Under the pieces are notes generated by a model. It saw only the letters and a list, made by a program, of their open reading frames with translations. It ran no database searches and was not told the origin of the DNA. Below are positions 53,829 to 63,151 of a stretch of DNA of 64,000 bases, in pieces. Position 1 is the first letter of the stretch. Each line of letters begins with the position of its first letter. The stretch is taken from the NCBI RefSeq assembly GCF_003385235.1, contig NZ_PQIA01000020.1, positions 1 to 64,000 on the forward strand, read 5' to 3'. This stretch comes from Amycolatopsis circi (GTDB lineage: Bacteria > Actinomycetota > Actinomycetes > Mycobacteriales > Pseudonocardiaceae). A program made the translations under genes and the position numbers.

Positions 53829-54455
53829 TCACCGTCCGAGCTGTCCGATGTGGACGAGCGCCATCAACGTGTCGGCGACCTCGTCCACCGCTTTCCCCCG
53901 CGCGGCGGACGGCAGTTCACCGCACCACGTCGGCGCCTGGCTCATCGCGGCGTGCATGCACTGCAGCACGGTGTCGACGCTGGTGACGGTGAACTCGCCG
54001 CTCGCCAAGCCTTCTTCGATCAGTGCGCGGAAAAGCGCGTCGTGGCGCAGGCGGAGTTCCTTGATGCGTTCACGTTGCGCGCTCGGCCATTCGCGCGGCA
54101 TCAGGAACAGCCGCAGCGCCGCCGGATAGTCGTTGACCGCGATCGTGACGTGCTCGTGGATCAGCGCGCGCAGCCGGACTTCGGGGGTGCCTTCGGTGCG
54201 GTCGAGCAGGTGCTCCAGCCGGGCCGTCCACTCGTCGCCGAGCGTTTCGATCGCTGCCGTGCCTAGCTCGTCCTTGCTGGAGAAGTAGTAGTACAGCGAG
54301 CCCTTCGTGACGTCGAGGCGTTCGGCGACGTGCTCCAGGCTCACCGCGTCGTAGCCGCGCTCGCCGAACAGCTCGGCCGCCGCCGTCAGGATCTCCTGGA
54401 TCCGCTTGCCCCGTTTGCGCCGCACGCGCTCGGACGGCGGTTTCACCGCGCCCAT
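53829..54455 (-). CDS. TetR-family regulator of the alicyclic acid cluster
   Basis: Repressor of 208 aa. Helix-turn-helix at about residues 15-63 (RIQEILTAAAELFGERGYDAVSLEHVAERLDVTKGSLYYYFSSKDELG) and a TetR_C-type ligand domain with a long helical body. The ATG at 54455 follows GGGAGGAG. It is divergent from the BadI/AliB/BadH/AliA-like genes, with two inverted repeats in between, and probably responds to an acyl-CoA or the free acid. Confidence 0.9.
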   Translation of the reverse strand: MGAVKPPSERVRRKRGKRIQEILTAAAELFGERGYDAVSLEHVAERLDVTKGSLYYYFSSKDELGTAAIETLGDEWTARLEHLLDRTEGTPEVRLRALIHEHVTIAVNDYPAALRLFLMPREWPSAQRERIKELRLRHDALFRALIEEGLASGEFTVTSVDTVLQCMHAAMSQAPTWCGELPSAARGKAVDEVADTLMALVHIGQLGR

Positions 54456-54496
54456 CCTGCTCCTCCCGGTTCTCCGCTGTCCCGAAAGCCTACCGG

Positions 54497-54531
54497 TTGA
54501 CCTTGAGTTCAACTCTTGACTCTACAGTCAA
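54497..54531. promoter_or_regulatory. Paired inverted repeats upstream of the badI-like operon
   Basis: GTTGACCTTGAGTTCAAC (54496-54514 region, arms GTTGA/TCAAC) and TTGACT-CTAC-AGTCAA (54516-54531, perfect 6-bp arms) lie in the 115-nt gap between the TetR gene and the badI-like gene. TTGACT at 54516 also looks like a -35 element, so repressor binding would occlude RNA polymerase. Confidence 0.65.
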
Positions 54532-54570
54532 ATTTTGTCACGGTGGTCAGACGACAGATGGGAGCGGACG

Positions 54571-55365
54571 ATGGAGTTCGAGGACATCCGGTACGAGATC
54601 GACGGCCCGGCCGCGGTGATCACGATCGACCGGCCGGAGCGCTACAACGCCTTCCGCGGGAAGACGGTCGACGAGCTGATCAAGGCGTTCCGCGCGGCGT
54701 GGGCGGACAAGCACGTGCAGGCGGTGATCCTCACCGGCGCGGGCGAGAAGGCGTTCTGCACCGGCGGCGACGTCAAGCAGCGCGCGGAGACCGGCGACTA
54801 CGGGCCGACCGAGAGCGGGATGTTCGAGATCGGCAACCTGCACAAGCTCATCCGCGACCTCCCGAAACCGGTGATCGCCGCGGTCAACGGGGTCGCGGTC
54901 GGCGGCGGGCACGTGCTGCACGTCCTGTGCGACGTCACGATCGCCAGCGAAACCGCGCGCTTCGGCCAGGCCGGTCCGCGAGTCGGCTCGTTCGACGCCG
55001 GGTTCGGCTCGGCGTATCTCGCGCGGGTCGTCGGTGAGAAGAAGGCCCGCGAGATCTGGTTCTTCTGCCGCCAGTACGACGCGGCCGAGGCCGAGCGGAT
55101 GGGCCTGGTCAACGCCGTCGTCCCGCCCGGCGAGCTGCTCAAGACCGCCAAGGCGTGGGCCGATGACACTGCCGCACTAAGCCCGACCGCACTGCGGTTT
55201 CTCAAGCAGTCCTTCAACGCGGACACCGACCACCAGGCCGGACTGTCCAATTTGGCCATGTCCGCGCTCGACCTGTTCACCGCTTCGCCGGAGGGCCTGG
55301 AAGGCGCGCAAGCGTTTGCGGAGAAGCGCAAGCCGGACTTCGTCTCGCACGTGAACTGGCACTGA
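54571..55365 (+). CDS. badI: 2-ketocyclohexanecarboxyl-CoA hydrolase (BadI-like)
   Basis: Crotonase-fold protein of 264 aa. RPERYNAFRGKTVDELIKAF, FCTGGDVKQ, VGGGHVLHVLCDVTIASETARFGQAGPRVGSFDAGFGSAYLARVVGEKKAREIW closely follow the Rhodopseudomonas BadI sequence as I recall it, including the SxDxGxG region also found in MenB. BadI opens the 2-keto ring to pimelyl-CoA. The ATG at 54571 follows GGGAGCGG. Next gene begins 2 nt later. Being a MenB-like hydrolase or a generic hydratase is the alternative. Confidence 0.87.
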   Translation: MEFEDIRYEIDGPAAVITIDRPERYNAFRGKTVDELIKAFRAAWADKHVQAVILTGAGEKAFCTGGDVKQRAETGDYGPTESGMFEIGNLHKLIRDLPKPVIAAVNGVAVGGGHVLHVLCDVTIASETARFGQAGPRVGSFDAGFGSAYLARVVGEKKAREIWFFCRQYDAAEAERMGLVNAVVPPGELLKTAKAWADDTAALSPTALRFLKQSFNADTDHQAGLSNLAMSALDLFTASPEGLEGAQAFAEKRKPDFVSHVNWH

Positions 55366-55367
55366 CC

Positions 55368-56513
55368 ATGGACTTCACGTTCACCGACGACGAAGACGCC
55401 TACCGGCACGAATTGCGCCGGTTCGCGACGAAAGTCCTTGCGCCGCATTACCAATCCGACGACAAAGCGGCGAAGCTGCGGCCCCAGCTGGTCGCGGACC
55501 TGGCGTCGATGGGCCTGACCGGCCTGCGCATCCCGGAGCGGCACGGCGGGCAGGAGGCCAGCGCCGTCGTCGCCGGGATGGCAGCCGAGGAAGTCGCGCG
55601 CGGCGATTTCAACGCGTCGTATTTCATCATCGTCAACGCACTGGTCAGCGACATCCTCACCCGCAACGCGACCGAGGAGCAGCAGGCGGCGTGGCTGCCG
55701 CCGATCGCGTCCGGCGAGGTCGTGCCCGCGTTCTGCATCACCGAACCCGGGCACGGCACCGACGCCGCGAAGCTGGAGATGAAGGCCGAACCGGACGGCG
55801 ACGGCTGGCGGCTCACCGGCGAGAAAACGTCGATCACCCTGGGCATGTCGGCCGACGTCGCGCTCGTGCTCGCCCGCACCGGCGGCCCCGGCGCGCGCGG
55901 CGTCAGCGCGTTCTGGGTCGAACTGGACGACGCGTACGTCTCGCGGGCGACGTTCGACGATCTCGGCAGCCGGGCGATCGGCCGGGCCTCGCTGCACTTC
56001 GACGGGCTGCCTGTCCCCAAAGACGCGTTGGTCGGCGGAGAAGGCCAAGGGTTCGTCTCGGTGATGCAGGGCTTCGACTACTCGCGCGCGATCATCGGAC
56101 TCGCTTGCCTTGGCGCAGCACAGGTTTCACTCGACGAGGCGCTGCAATGGTCTCGCGACCGCGAGGCGTTCGGCAGTCCGATCGGCACTTTCCAAGGTGT
56201 CGCGTTCCCGCTTGCCGAGCAGGCCACCTACCTGTGCGGAGCGCGGCATATTTGCTACGAAGCGTTGTGGCGCAAGGATAACGACGTCGAGCACAGCACC
56301 GAGGCGGCGATGGCGAAGTTCTGGGCACCGAAGCTCGCCGCGGAGACCATCCACCAGTGCCTGCTCACGTTCGGGCACCTCGGGTACTCCAGCGAAAGCC
56401 CCGTCGGGCAGCGGCTTCGCGACGTGATCGGCCTCGAAATCGGCGACGGCACCGCGCAGGTGTCGAAGCTCGTCATCGCGCGCAACCTGCTCGGCCGCGC
56501 CTACGCCCCCTAG
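55368..56513 (+). CDS. aliB: Acyl-CoA dehydrogenase (cyclohexanecarboxyl-CoA dehydrogenase, AliB-like)
   Basis: FAD enzyme of 381 aa. N-terminal helical, middle beta (FCITEPGHGTDAAKLEMKAE) and C-terminal helical domains are complete. At the position of the usual catalytic Glu (IYEGT) it has D360 in IGDGTAQVSKL. An Asp base has been reported for cyclohexanecarboxyl-CoA dehydrogenases, supporting oxidation of that alicyclic thioester to the 1-ene. It is 2 nt from badI and precedes an SDR gene. Other branched or aromatic acyl-CoA substrates cannot be excluded. Confidence 0.86.
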   Translation: MDFTFTDDEDAYRHELRRFATKVLAPHYQSDDKAAKLRPQLVADLASMGLTGLRIPERHGGQEASAVVAGMAAEEVARGDFNASYFIIVNALVSDILTRNATEEQQAAWLPPIASGEVVPAFCITEPGHGTDAAKLEMKAEPDGDGWRLTGEKTSITLGMSADVALVLARTGGPGARGVSAFWVELDDAYVSRATFDDLGSRAIGRASLHFDGLPVPKDALVGGEGQGFVSVMQGFDYSRAIIGLACLGAAQVSLDEALQWSRDREAFGSPIGTFQGVAFPLAEQATYLCGARHICYEALWRKDNDVEHSTEAAMAKFWAPKLAAETIHQCLLTFGHLGYSSESPVGQRLRDVIGLEIGDGTAQVSKLVIARNLLGRAYAP

Positions 56514-56572
56514 TGCCGCCTCATCCCCACCACCCACCCTCAATCGAGGCGCTTCGCGCCGCTGGAGGCATT

Positions 56573-57307
56573 GTGTTGAAAGACAAAGTCATCATCGTCA
56601 CCGGCGCTGGCCAGGGCATCGGCCGCGGCATCGCCGAGAAGCTGGCCGCCGAGGGCGCGACCGTCGTGGTCAGCGACATCAACGAGACCACCGCGAAGGA
56701 AACCGCGGCCGCGATCGGCGGAGTCGGCGTGAAGACCGACGTCACCTCGCCCGAATCCGTCGCCAACGCGGTCGAGCAGGTCCGCGCGCAGTTCGGCCGG
56801 ATCGACGTGCTGGTCAACAACGCCGGCTGGGACAAGGCGGGCCCGTTCGTGGAGTCCGATCGCGCCGATTGGGACCGCGTCGTGCAGATCAATCTCTACG
56901 GCGTGCTCAACACCTGCCGCGAGGTCTTGCCGGTGATGGTCGAGCAGGGCTTCGGGTCCGTGGTCAACATCGCGTCCGACGCCGGTCGCGTCGGTTCGTC
57001 GGGCGAGGCGGTGTACTCGGCGGCGAAGGGCGGCATCATCGCGTTCACGAAGTCGATCGCCCGGGAACTGGCACGCAACGCGGTGAACGCCAACGCCGTC
57101 TGTCCCGGTCCGGCCGACACCGAACTGTTCGCTTCCCTCGGCGGCGACAACCCGAAACTACGCGAAGCACTGACGAAAGCCATCCCGTTCCGGCGGCTCG
57201 CGCAGCCGTCCGACATCGCGAACGTGGTCGCCTTCCTGGCCTCCGACGAGGCTGCCTACGTCACCGGCCAGACCGTCAGCGTCAGCGGCGGCCTCACCAT
57301 GAGCTGA
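56573..57307 (+). CDS. badH: 2-hydroxycyclohexanecarboxyl-CoA dehydrogenase (BadH-like SDR)
   Basis: SDR of 244 aa from a GTG at 56573 with GGAGG 4 nt before. TGAGQGIGRGIA binds NAD, NNAGWDKAGPFVE is a distinctive BadH-like block, and Ser (IASDAGRVGSSGEAVY) with YSAAK complete the catalytic set. BadH oxidises the 2-hydroxy to the 2-keto CoA ester, directly before the BadI ring-opening step. Located 59 nt after the dehydrogenase gene. Confidence 0.86.
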   Translation: MLKDKVIIVTGAGQGIGRGIAEKLAAEGATVVVSDINETTAKETAAAIGGVGVKTDVTSPESVANAVEQVRAQFGRIDVLVNNAGWDKAGPFVESDRADWDRVVQINLYGVLNTCREVLPVMVEQGFGSVVNIASDAGRVGSSGEAVYSAAKGGIIAFTKSIARELARNAVNANAVCPGPADTELFASLGGDNPKLREALTKAIPFRRLAQPSDIANVVAFLASDEAAYVTGQTVSVSGGLTMS

Positions 57308-57320
57308 CCCGGAGCCCGCC

Positions 57321-58946
57321 ATGCCGTTCGCGACGATCCTCAACGACGAGACGATCGAGGCCCACACCCGCGCCGGGTACTGGGTGAACCGCACCATCAC
57401 CGACTACCTCGACGACGCCGCGGCGGCCACGCCGGACAAGACCGCGTTCGTCGATTCGCAGCGCAGCATCACCTTCGGTCAGCTCAAAGAGGAGGTCGAC
57501 CGTTGCGCGCTCGGGCTGCTGGAGCTGGGCGTCCGGTCCGGCGACGTCGTGTCTTTCCAGCTGCCGAACCGGATCGAATGGATCATCGTGCATTATGCGG
57601 CGAGCAGGATCGGCGCGGTCAGCAATCCGCTCATCCCGATCTACCGGGACCGCGAGGTCGGCTTCATGGTGGCGCTCGCGAAGTCAAAAGTCCTGGTGGT
57701 GCCGCAGGAATTCCGCGGTTTCGACTATCCGGCGATGGCGCAGCGGCTCCGTCCACAGTGGCCGGATCTAGAGCACGTGCTGGTGGTCGGTTCGTCCTGG
57801 GAAGAGTTCGCCGCAACGCCTTGGGAAGAACGGCGGGAGCTGCCGTCGTGGCGGCCCGACCCCAACGATGTCACGCTGCTGATCTTCACTTCCGGTACCA
57901 CCGGCGAGCCCAAGGGCGTGATGCACACGCACAACACCGCGATCGCCGCGAACAACCCGCTCCCCGACCGGCTCGGCATCACTTCCGACAGCGTCCTGCA
58001 CATGGCGTCGACGCTCGCACACCTCACCGGTTTCCTTTACGGTGCACGGCTCGGCGTGCAAAATGGTGCGACCTGCGTGTTGCAGGACGTGTGGGATGCC
58101 GCCCGATTCGTGGAACTGGTCGCCGAGCACGGCATCACCTACACCTCCGCCGCCACGCCGTTCCTGCACGACCTGTTGTCCGCGCCGAACCTCGCCGAGC
58201 ACGATCTCAAGTCCCTGCAACGGTTCTGCTGCATGGGTGCGCCGATCCCCCGGGCGCTCGTGCGGGAGGCGCGGCGGAAACTGCCCGGTCTCGTCGTGCT
58301 CGGCGGATGGGGGCAGAGCGAGGACGCGCTGGTCACGCTCGGCATCCCGGGCGATCCGGACGACAAGCTGATCGACACCGACGGCTACCCGTGGCCTGGG
58401 ATGCGGATCCGGATCGTCGATGCGGACGGAACCGAAGTGCCGCCGGGCACCGAAGGCCGCCTGCAGGTCGCCGGGCCGTTCCTGTTCGTCGGCTACGCGG
58501 AACGACTCGAGCTGGCCCGGGAGAGTTTCACCGGCGACTGGTTCGACACCGGCGATCTCGCGGCCATCGACGCCGACGGCTACCTCCGCATCGCGGGCCG
58601 CACCAAGGACGTGATCATCCGCGGTGGCGAGAACATCCCGGTCGCGTATGTGGAGAACGTCCTCTATGAACACCCGGACGTCGAGGCCGTCGCCGTGGTC
58701 GCGGTCCCCGATCCGCGGCTGCAGGAACGCGCGTGCGCCTGCCTCGTGCTCAAGCCTGGCGCGTACCTGGACCTGGAGAAGCTGCGCGGCTTTCTCGCGG
58801 AGAAGGGCGTCGCCAAGCAGTACTGGCCGGAGCGCGTGGAGCTGTTTCCGGAACTCCCCCGGACCGCCAGCGGCAAAATCCAGAAGTTCCAGCTCCGCTC
58901 GCTGGTGGAAAAGCCGAATGGGACCGGTCCCCGGCCGCTTCCGTAG
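57321..58946 (+). CDS. aliA: Acyl-CoA ligase (cyclohexanecarboxylate-CoA ligase, AliA-like)
   Basis: AMP-forming ligase of 541 aa. P-loop LLIFTSGTTGEPKGVMHTH, A5 motif GWGQSED and the C-terminal GDLAAIDADGYLRIAGRTKDVIIRGGENI are all present. It would activate cyclohexanecarboxylate or a related acid to the CoA thioester, the entry step for the following enzymes. Located 13 nt after the badH-like gene. The substrate is inferred from the cluster; long-chain or aromatic acids are alternatives. Confidence 0.88.
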   Translation: MPFATILNDETIEAHTRAGYWVNRTITDYLDDAAAATPDKTAFVDSQRSITFGQLKEEVDRCALGLLELGVRSGDVVSFQLPNRIEWIIVHYAASRIGAVSNPLIPIYRDREVGFMVALAKSKVLVVPQEFRGFDYPAMAQRLRPQWPDLEHVLVVGSSWEEFAATPWEERRELPSWRPDPNDVTLLIFTSGTTGEPKGVMHTHNTAIAANNPLPDRLGITSDSVLHMASTLAHLTGFLYGARLGVQNGATCVLQDVWDAARFVELVAEHGITYTSAATPFLHDLLSAPNLAEHDLKSLQRFCCMGAPIPRALVREARRKLPGLVVLGGWGQSEDALVTLGIPGDPDDKLIDTDGYPWPGMRIRIVDADGTEVPPGTEGRLQVAGPFLFVGYAERLELARESFTGDWFDTGDLAAIDADGYLRIAGRTKDVIIRGGENIPVAYVENVLYEHPDVEAVAVVAVPDPRLQERACACLVLKPGAYLDLEKLRGFLAEKGVAKQYWPERVELFPELPRTASGKIQKFQLRSLVEKPNGTGPRPLP

Positions 58947-58974
58947 CTTCGGGCGCGAGAGAGGGGAGAATCTC

Positions 58975-59451
58975 GTGTCCCGCAACGATCCCGACTTCGC
59001 CCGCGCCCTCGCGCTGGTCGACGAAGCGCTGTCCCGCCTGCGCGGCCCGATCCGGCGCGAACGACGGCGGCTGCGCTGGGAACAATGGCGCAGGCGGCCG
59101 TACTACCGTTTCGAACCAGATGGCAAGAAACCGCAGCTCGTGCACCTGGCCGGACTCCGCGTCACTCCACTGTGGACGACCGTCGGCACCGGGGTCGCCG
59201 ACGTCGACACGCGCTACCCGGTGAGCGCCCGCCGCCGGTTCACGGTCGGGTGGCGCTGGCTCGTGCGGCACGACTACGACGAGTTCCGCGTGCCGATCTC
59301 ACTGGTCGCCGATGCCAGTGGCCAGGCCGTGCTGATCGCGCCGGGAGGCCGGACGTTCACCGCGGACGTGACCGGCTGGCAAGCCTTGGCCGCGCTTCTG
59401 TACACGGAGTACGCCATGCCGCCGGGTGGGCGTTGGTACGGGGCGGGGTGA
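58975..59451 (+). CDS. Conserved hypothetical protein
   Basis: Protein of 158 aa from a GTG at 58975 with GAGGGGAG upstream, 28 nt after the ligase gene. Arg/Trp-rich (RRERRRLRWEQWRRRPYYRFEPDGKK), then a beta-rich half (PISLVADASGQAVLIAPGGR). I do not recognise it. It may be the last gene of the alicyclic-acid operon. 175 nt of gene-free sequence follow up to the convergent proB stop; I saw no tRNA there. Confidence 0.68.
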   Translation: MSRNDPDFARALALVDEALSRLRGPIRRERRRLRWEQWRRRPYYRFEPDGKKPQLVHLAGLRVTPLWTTVGTGVADVDTRYPVSARRRFTVGWRWLVRHDYDEFRVPISLVADASGQAVLIAPGGRTFTADVTGWQALAALLYTEYAMPPGGRWYGAG

Positions 59452-59626
59452 GGTCAGCTGCGCAGCTTCCGCCCCGGCGTCGTGCAGGAACAGCCGGGTC
59501 TGGGGTCGGCGAGTCCGCCGATGTCGCTGCCCCGGGCCGCGCTTACCGGGAGGATTCGGGGTCAGAATTGGTTGTCGAGTAATACGCGGAGCAGCCTGCT
59601 CGCGTCGCCCGACACTTCGCTGGGTC

Positions 59627-60733
59627 CTAGCGGCGCAGCGGAACGAGGTCGTCGGCGTGGACGACCTCCCGGCGATGCTCCACCGGAACCTCATGGCTCG
59701 AACGTCCGATCAGCGCGGGCAACTCCCCCGCGTCGAATCCGACCACACCGCGCGCCACCGGGACATCCGCGGAATCCACCAGGTCGACCACATCACCGGC
59801 CTCGAAATCGCCGTCCAGGCCGGTGATTCCCGCCGCCAGCAGCGACCGGCGGCGCAGGATTGCCTGCACCGCACCGTCGTCCAGGTGGAGGCGGCCGGAG
59901 GTGTCGGCGGCGTACCCGAGCCAGAAGCGGCGGGCGGACAGGCGGGTGTCGGCGGGGGCGAATGCGGTGCCGACGTTCGCGGCGCGCAAGGCGTCCTCGG
60001 CGTCGGCGGCAGCGGCCAGCAGCACCGGGATTCCGGCGCCGGCCGCGGTGCGGGCGGCGGAGAGTTTCGAGACCATGCCGCCGGTGCCCAGGCCCGAGGA
60101 CGACATTCCGACCGCGATGCCCTCCACATCGGACTCGCCGTGCACCTCGGTGATCTTGCGGGTCGCGCCGTCGCGCGGGTCGCCGTCGTACAGACCGTCC
60201 ACATCGGACAGCAGGACGAGTGCGTCGGCGCCGACGAGGTGCGCCACCAAAGCAGCGAGCCGGTCGTTGTCGCCGAAGCGGATCTCTTGTGTGGCAACGG
60301 TGTCGTTCTCGTTCACGACCGGCACCGCGCCGAGCGCGAGCAGCCGGGAGAACGTGCGCTGCGCGTTGCGGTAGTGCGAGCGGCGGACGACGTCGTCCGA
60401 GGTGAGCAGCACCTGGCCGACGGTCAGGGAGTAGCGGCCGAACGATTCCGCGTACGCGTGCGCCAGCGCGAGCTGTCCGACGCTCGCCGCGGCCTGCTGC
60501 GTGGCCAGGTCCCCCGGACGCTTGCCCAGCTTCAACGGCGCGAGCCCGGCACCGATCGCGCCCGAGGACACGAGGACGATCTGCGCGTCACGGGCGACAC
60601 GGTCCGCGATGGCGTCGACAAGAGCGTCGAGGCGAGCGACGTCGAGGCCGCTGCCCGCCGTGGTCAGCGCCGAGGAACCGACCTTCACGACCAGCCGGCG
60701 AGCTTCCGCGATCTCCTGCCGCGTGCCGCTCAC
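59627..60733 (-). CDS. proB: Glutamate 5-kinase
   Basis: First enzyme of proline synthesis, 368 aa. An amino-acid-kinase domain ([11 protein letters not shown], then [13 protein letters not shown] and [23 protein letters not shown]) is followed by a C-terminal PUA domain (about 280-355). The GTG at 60733 overlaps the obg stop (GTGA). Same order as M. tuberculosis Rv2439c after obg. Confidence 0.95.
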   Translation of the reverse strand: MSGTRQEIAEARRLVVKVGSSALTTAGSGLDVARLDALVDAIADRVARDAQIVLVSSGAIGAGLAPLKLGKRPGDLATQQAAASVGQLALAHAYAESFGRYSLTVGQVLLTSDDVVRRSHYRNAQRTFSRLLALGAVPVVNENDTVATQEIRFGDNDRLAALVAHLVGADALVLLSDVDGLYDGDPRDGATRKITEVHGESDVEGIAVGMSSSGLGTGGMVSKLSAARTAAGAGIPVLLAAAADAEDALRAANVGTAFAPADTRLSARRFWLGYAADTSGRLHLDDGAVQAILRRRSLLAAGITGLDGDFEAGDVVDLVDSADVPVARGVVGFDAGELPALIGRSSHEVPVEHRREVVHADDLVPLRR

Positions 60734-62253
60734 CGGTCGCGCTCCGCCTGCTCCTCGTCGTCCCACACGTCGTCCAGTTCGGAGTCGACGGACGGCGTGG
60801 TTTCCTCTTCGACCAGGTCCTCGTCCTCGCCGACGCCGTCGCGGCGGATCCGGCGGGCTTCCTTGCGCTCGGACGCGCCGACGCGATCGGTGCGCTCCAG
60901 CCGGACATCCGTGCCGCGACCCGACAGGTGCACTGCGACGCCGGGAGTGGAGGGCTGCCATTCGAACTGGATGTCGCCGATGGTCACCGGGCTGCCCGGC
61001 CGCGCGCCGTTCTTCGCGAGCGCTTCTTCGACGCCGAGCCGGTTGAGCCGGTCCGCGAGGTAGCCGACGGCCTCGTCGTTGGAGAAGTTCGTCTGCCGGA
61101 TCCACCGTTCCGGACGCGAGCCGCGGACGATGAATCCGCCCTCTTCCTCCGGATCGCGTTCGACGGTGAACCCGCTGTCGTCGATCGCGAGCGGGTGCAG
61201 CACGATCTTTTCCGGCTCCAGCACCGGCTGCGCCTCGCGGTAGGCCTCGACGACCTCCGCCAGCGCGAAGCTCAGCTCCTTCAAGCCCTTGCGCGAGGCG
61301 GTGGACACCTCGAACACGCGCAGCCCGCGAGCCTCCAGCTCCGGACGCACGAACTCGGCCAGTTCGGCCGCTTCCGGGATGTCGATCTTGTTCAGCACCA
61401 CCACGCGCGGACGTTCCTCGAGCTTGCCGCCCAGCCCCGGCGTGTAGCGGGCCAGCTCCTCCTCGAGAGCGTCCACATCGGACAGCGGATCGCGGCCCGG
61501 CTCCAGCGTCGCGCAGTCGACCACGTGCACCAGCACGGCGCAGCGTTCGATGTGGCGCAGGAAGTCCAGTCCCAAGCCGCGGCCCTCGGACGCGCCCGGG
61601 ATCAGGCCCGGCACGTCGGCCATCGTGAACACCGACGAACCGGCGGTGATGACGCCGAGGTTCGGCACCAGCGTCGTGAACGGGTAGTCGGCGATCTTCG
61701 GCTTCGCCGCGGACAGCACGGAGATCAGCGACGACTTGCCCGCGGACGGGAAGCCGAGCAGGCCGACGTCGGCGACCGAACGCAGTTCCAGCACGAGGTT
61801 GCGGCTCTCGCCCGGCTCGCCGAGCAGCGCGAACCCGGGCGCCTTGCGGGCCTTCGACGACAGCGCGGCGTTGCCGAGCCCGCCGCGGCCGCCCTGCGCG
61901 GCGATGAACCGGGTGCCGGGGTTGGTGAGGTCGGCGACGAGTTCGCCGTCCTCGGTGAACACCACGGTGCCCGGCGGGACCTTCATCTCGAGGCCCTCGC
62001 CGGCGGCTCCGTTGCGGTTGCTGCCCATGCCCATTTTGCCGTTGCCGGCGCGGGCGTGCGGGCGGAAATGGAAGTCGAGGAGGGTGTGCACGTTGGCGTC
62101 GACGATCAAGGTGACGTCACCGCCGTTGCCGCCGTTGCCGCCGTCCGGGCCGCCGAGCGGCTTGAACTTCTCGCGGTGCACCGAGGCACAGCCGTTTCCC
62201 CCGTCCCCCGCGGTCAGATGGATGACCGCGCGGTCCACGAACCGGGACGCCAT
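60730..62253 (-). CDS. obg: GTPase Obg (CgtA)
   Basis: Ribosome-associated GTPase of 507 aa. The Gly-rich Obg domain ([16 protein letters not shown]) comes first, then the G domain with G1 [10 protein letters not shown] and G4 NKIDIPE, and a C-terminal OCT domain plus acidic tail ([18 protein letters not shown]). Acts in 50S maturation and stress responses. A terminator lies upstream after rpmA, but read-through is likely given the conserved rplU-rpmA-obg-proB order. Confidence 0.96.
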   Translation of the reverse strand: MASRFVDRAVIHLTAGDGGNGCASVHREKFKPLGGPDGGNGGNGGDVTLIVDANVHTLLDFHFRPHARAGNGKMGMGSNRNGAAGEGLEMKVPPGTVVFTEDGELVADLTNPGTRFIAAQGGRGGLGNAALSSKARKAPGFALLGEPGESRNLVLELRSVADVGLLGFPSAGKSSLISVLSAAKPKIADYPFTTLVPNLGVITAGSSVFTMADVPGLIPGASEGRGLGLDFLRHIERCAVLVHVVDCATLEPGRDPLSDVDALEEELARYTPGLGGKLEERPRVVVLNKIDIPEAAELAEFVRPELEARGLRVFEVSTASRKGLKELSFALAEVVEAYREAQPVLEPEKIVLHPLAIDDSGFTVERDPEEEGGFIVRGSRPERWIRQTNFSNDEAVGYLADRLNRLGVEEALAKNGARPGSPVTIGDIQFEWQPSTPGVAVHLSGRGTDVRLERTDRVGASERKEARRIRRDGVGEDEDLVEEETTPSVDSELDDVWDDEEQAERDR

Positions 62254-62292
62254 GGGCTTGCCTCACTTCACGTGCGAAAAAAGTATCCGGAC

Positions 62293-62342
62293 AAAAACGA
62301 ACGAGGGGTGGCACCGGAGTATTCCGGCCCCACCCCTCGTTC
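62293..62342 (-). terminator. Intrinsic terminator after rpmA
   Basis: 13-bp stem GAACGAGGGGTGG (62299-62311) / CCACCCCTCGTTC (62330-62342) with inner CCGG/CCGG pairing, and five A residues at 62293-62297 on the plus strand giving a U-tract on the minus-strand transcript. Lies between rpmA and obg, so obg-proB may have their own promoter. Confidence 0.85.
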
Positions 62343-62370
62343 GGAGGTTCTTATGCGACGAAGCCGAGGA

Positions 62371-62628
62371 TCAGGCTTCGGCCGGCACGATGTTGACCGT
62401 CTTGCGGCCGCGCTTCGAGCCGAACTCGACCGCACCGGCGGCGAGCGCGAACAGCGTGTCGTCGCCGCCACGGCCGACGTTCACGCCGGGGTGGAACTTG
62501 GTGCCCCGCTGGCGGATCAGGATCTCGCCCGCGTTCACCTCCTGGCCGCCGAAGCGCTTCACGCCCAGTCGCTGGGCGTTCGAATCACGACCGTTGCGGG
62601 AGCTGGACGCACCCTTCTTGTGAGCCAT
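62371..62628 (-). CDS. rpmA: Ribosomal protein L27 (bL27)
   Basis: Protein of 85 aa starting [22 protein letters not shown] and containing [22 protein letters not shown]. Lies near the peptidyl-transferase centre. Together with rplU it forms the conserved upstream pair of obg. Confidence 0.98.
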   Translation of the reverse strand: MAHKKGASSSRNGRDSNAQRLGVKRFGGQEVNAGEILIRQRGTKFHPGVNVGRGGDDTLFALAAGAVEFGSKRGRKTVNIVPAEA

Positions 62629-62675
62629 CGCTCAAGCCCCTTCCAGAAAAGTTTCAGTCTCGAAAGTTCGAAGAA

Positions 62676-62990
62676 CTACTTGGAGATGCCGGTGACCTCG
62701 ACGCGGGTCAGCTTCTGCCGGTGACCCTGGCGCTTGTGGTAGCCGGTCTTGTTCTTGAACTTGTGGATCCGGATCTTCGGACCCTTGGTCTGCTCGACGA
62801 CCTTGCCGATGACCGAGACCTTCGCCAACGCGTCGGCGTCCGTGGTGACCTCGCCACCGTCCACGAACAGCACGGCGGGGAAGGTGTGCTCGGTGCCCGG
62901 CTCGCCCTCGAGCTTCTCGACCTCGACGACGTCGCCGACGGCCACCTTGTACTGCTTGCCGCCGGTCTTGACGATCGCGTACGCCGACAC
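62676..62990 (-). CDS. rplU: Ribosomal protein L21 (bL21)
   Basis: Protein of 104 aa. A GTG at 62990 with AGGAG 6 nt upstream gives [20 protein letters not shown], matching L21, and the C-terminus is [29 protein letters not shown]. An ATG five codons upstream is possible. First gene of the rplU-rpmA pair, 47 nt apart. Confidence 0.97.
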   Translation of the reverse strand: MSAYAIVKTGGKQYKVAVGDVVEVEKLEGEPGTEHTFPAVLFVDGGEVTTDADALAKVSVIGKVVEQTKGPKIRIHKFKNKTGYHKRQGHRQKLTRVEVTGISK

Positions 62991-63114
62991 GGATGTCTCC
63001 TGCATTGCTCGACAATGGGTTAGGGGGCTGGCGCGGCCGGCCCGCCCGAAGACGGTCCAGGTGCTCGCGCAGCAACTCATGCTTGCGATGAGCCGTACTA
63101 CAGGTTACGGGAGG

Positions 63115-63138
63115 CCCCGGGCGCTGCTGCACCCGGGG
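63115..63138 (-). terminator. Hairpin downstream of rne
   Basis: CCCCGGG-N10-CCCGGGG perfect inverted repeat just after the rne stop and before the rplU start. No U-tract; possible weak terminator or processing hairpin. Confidence 0.4.
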
Positions 63139-63151
63139 TACCCGTGGTGGA

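Noticed and set aside
59452..59626. Possible tRNA or small RNA between the 158-aa gene and proB
   Set aside because: No cloverleaf pairing or conserved T-loop was found.
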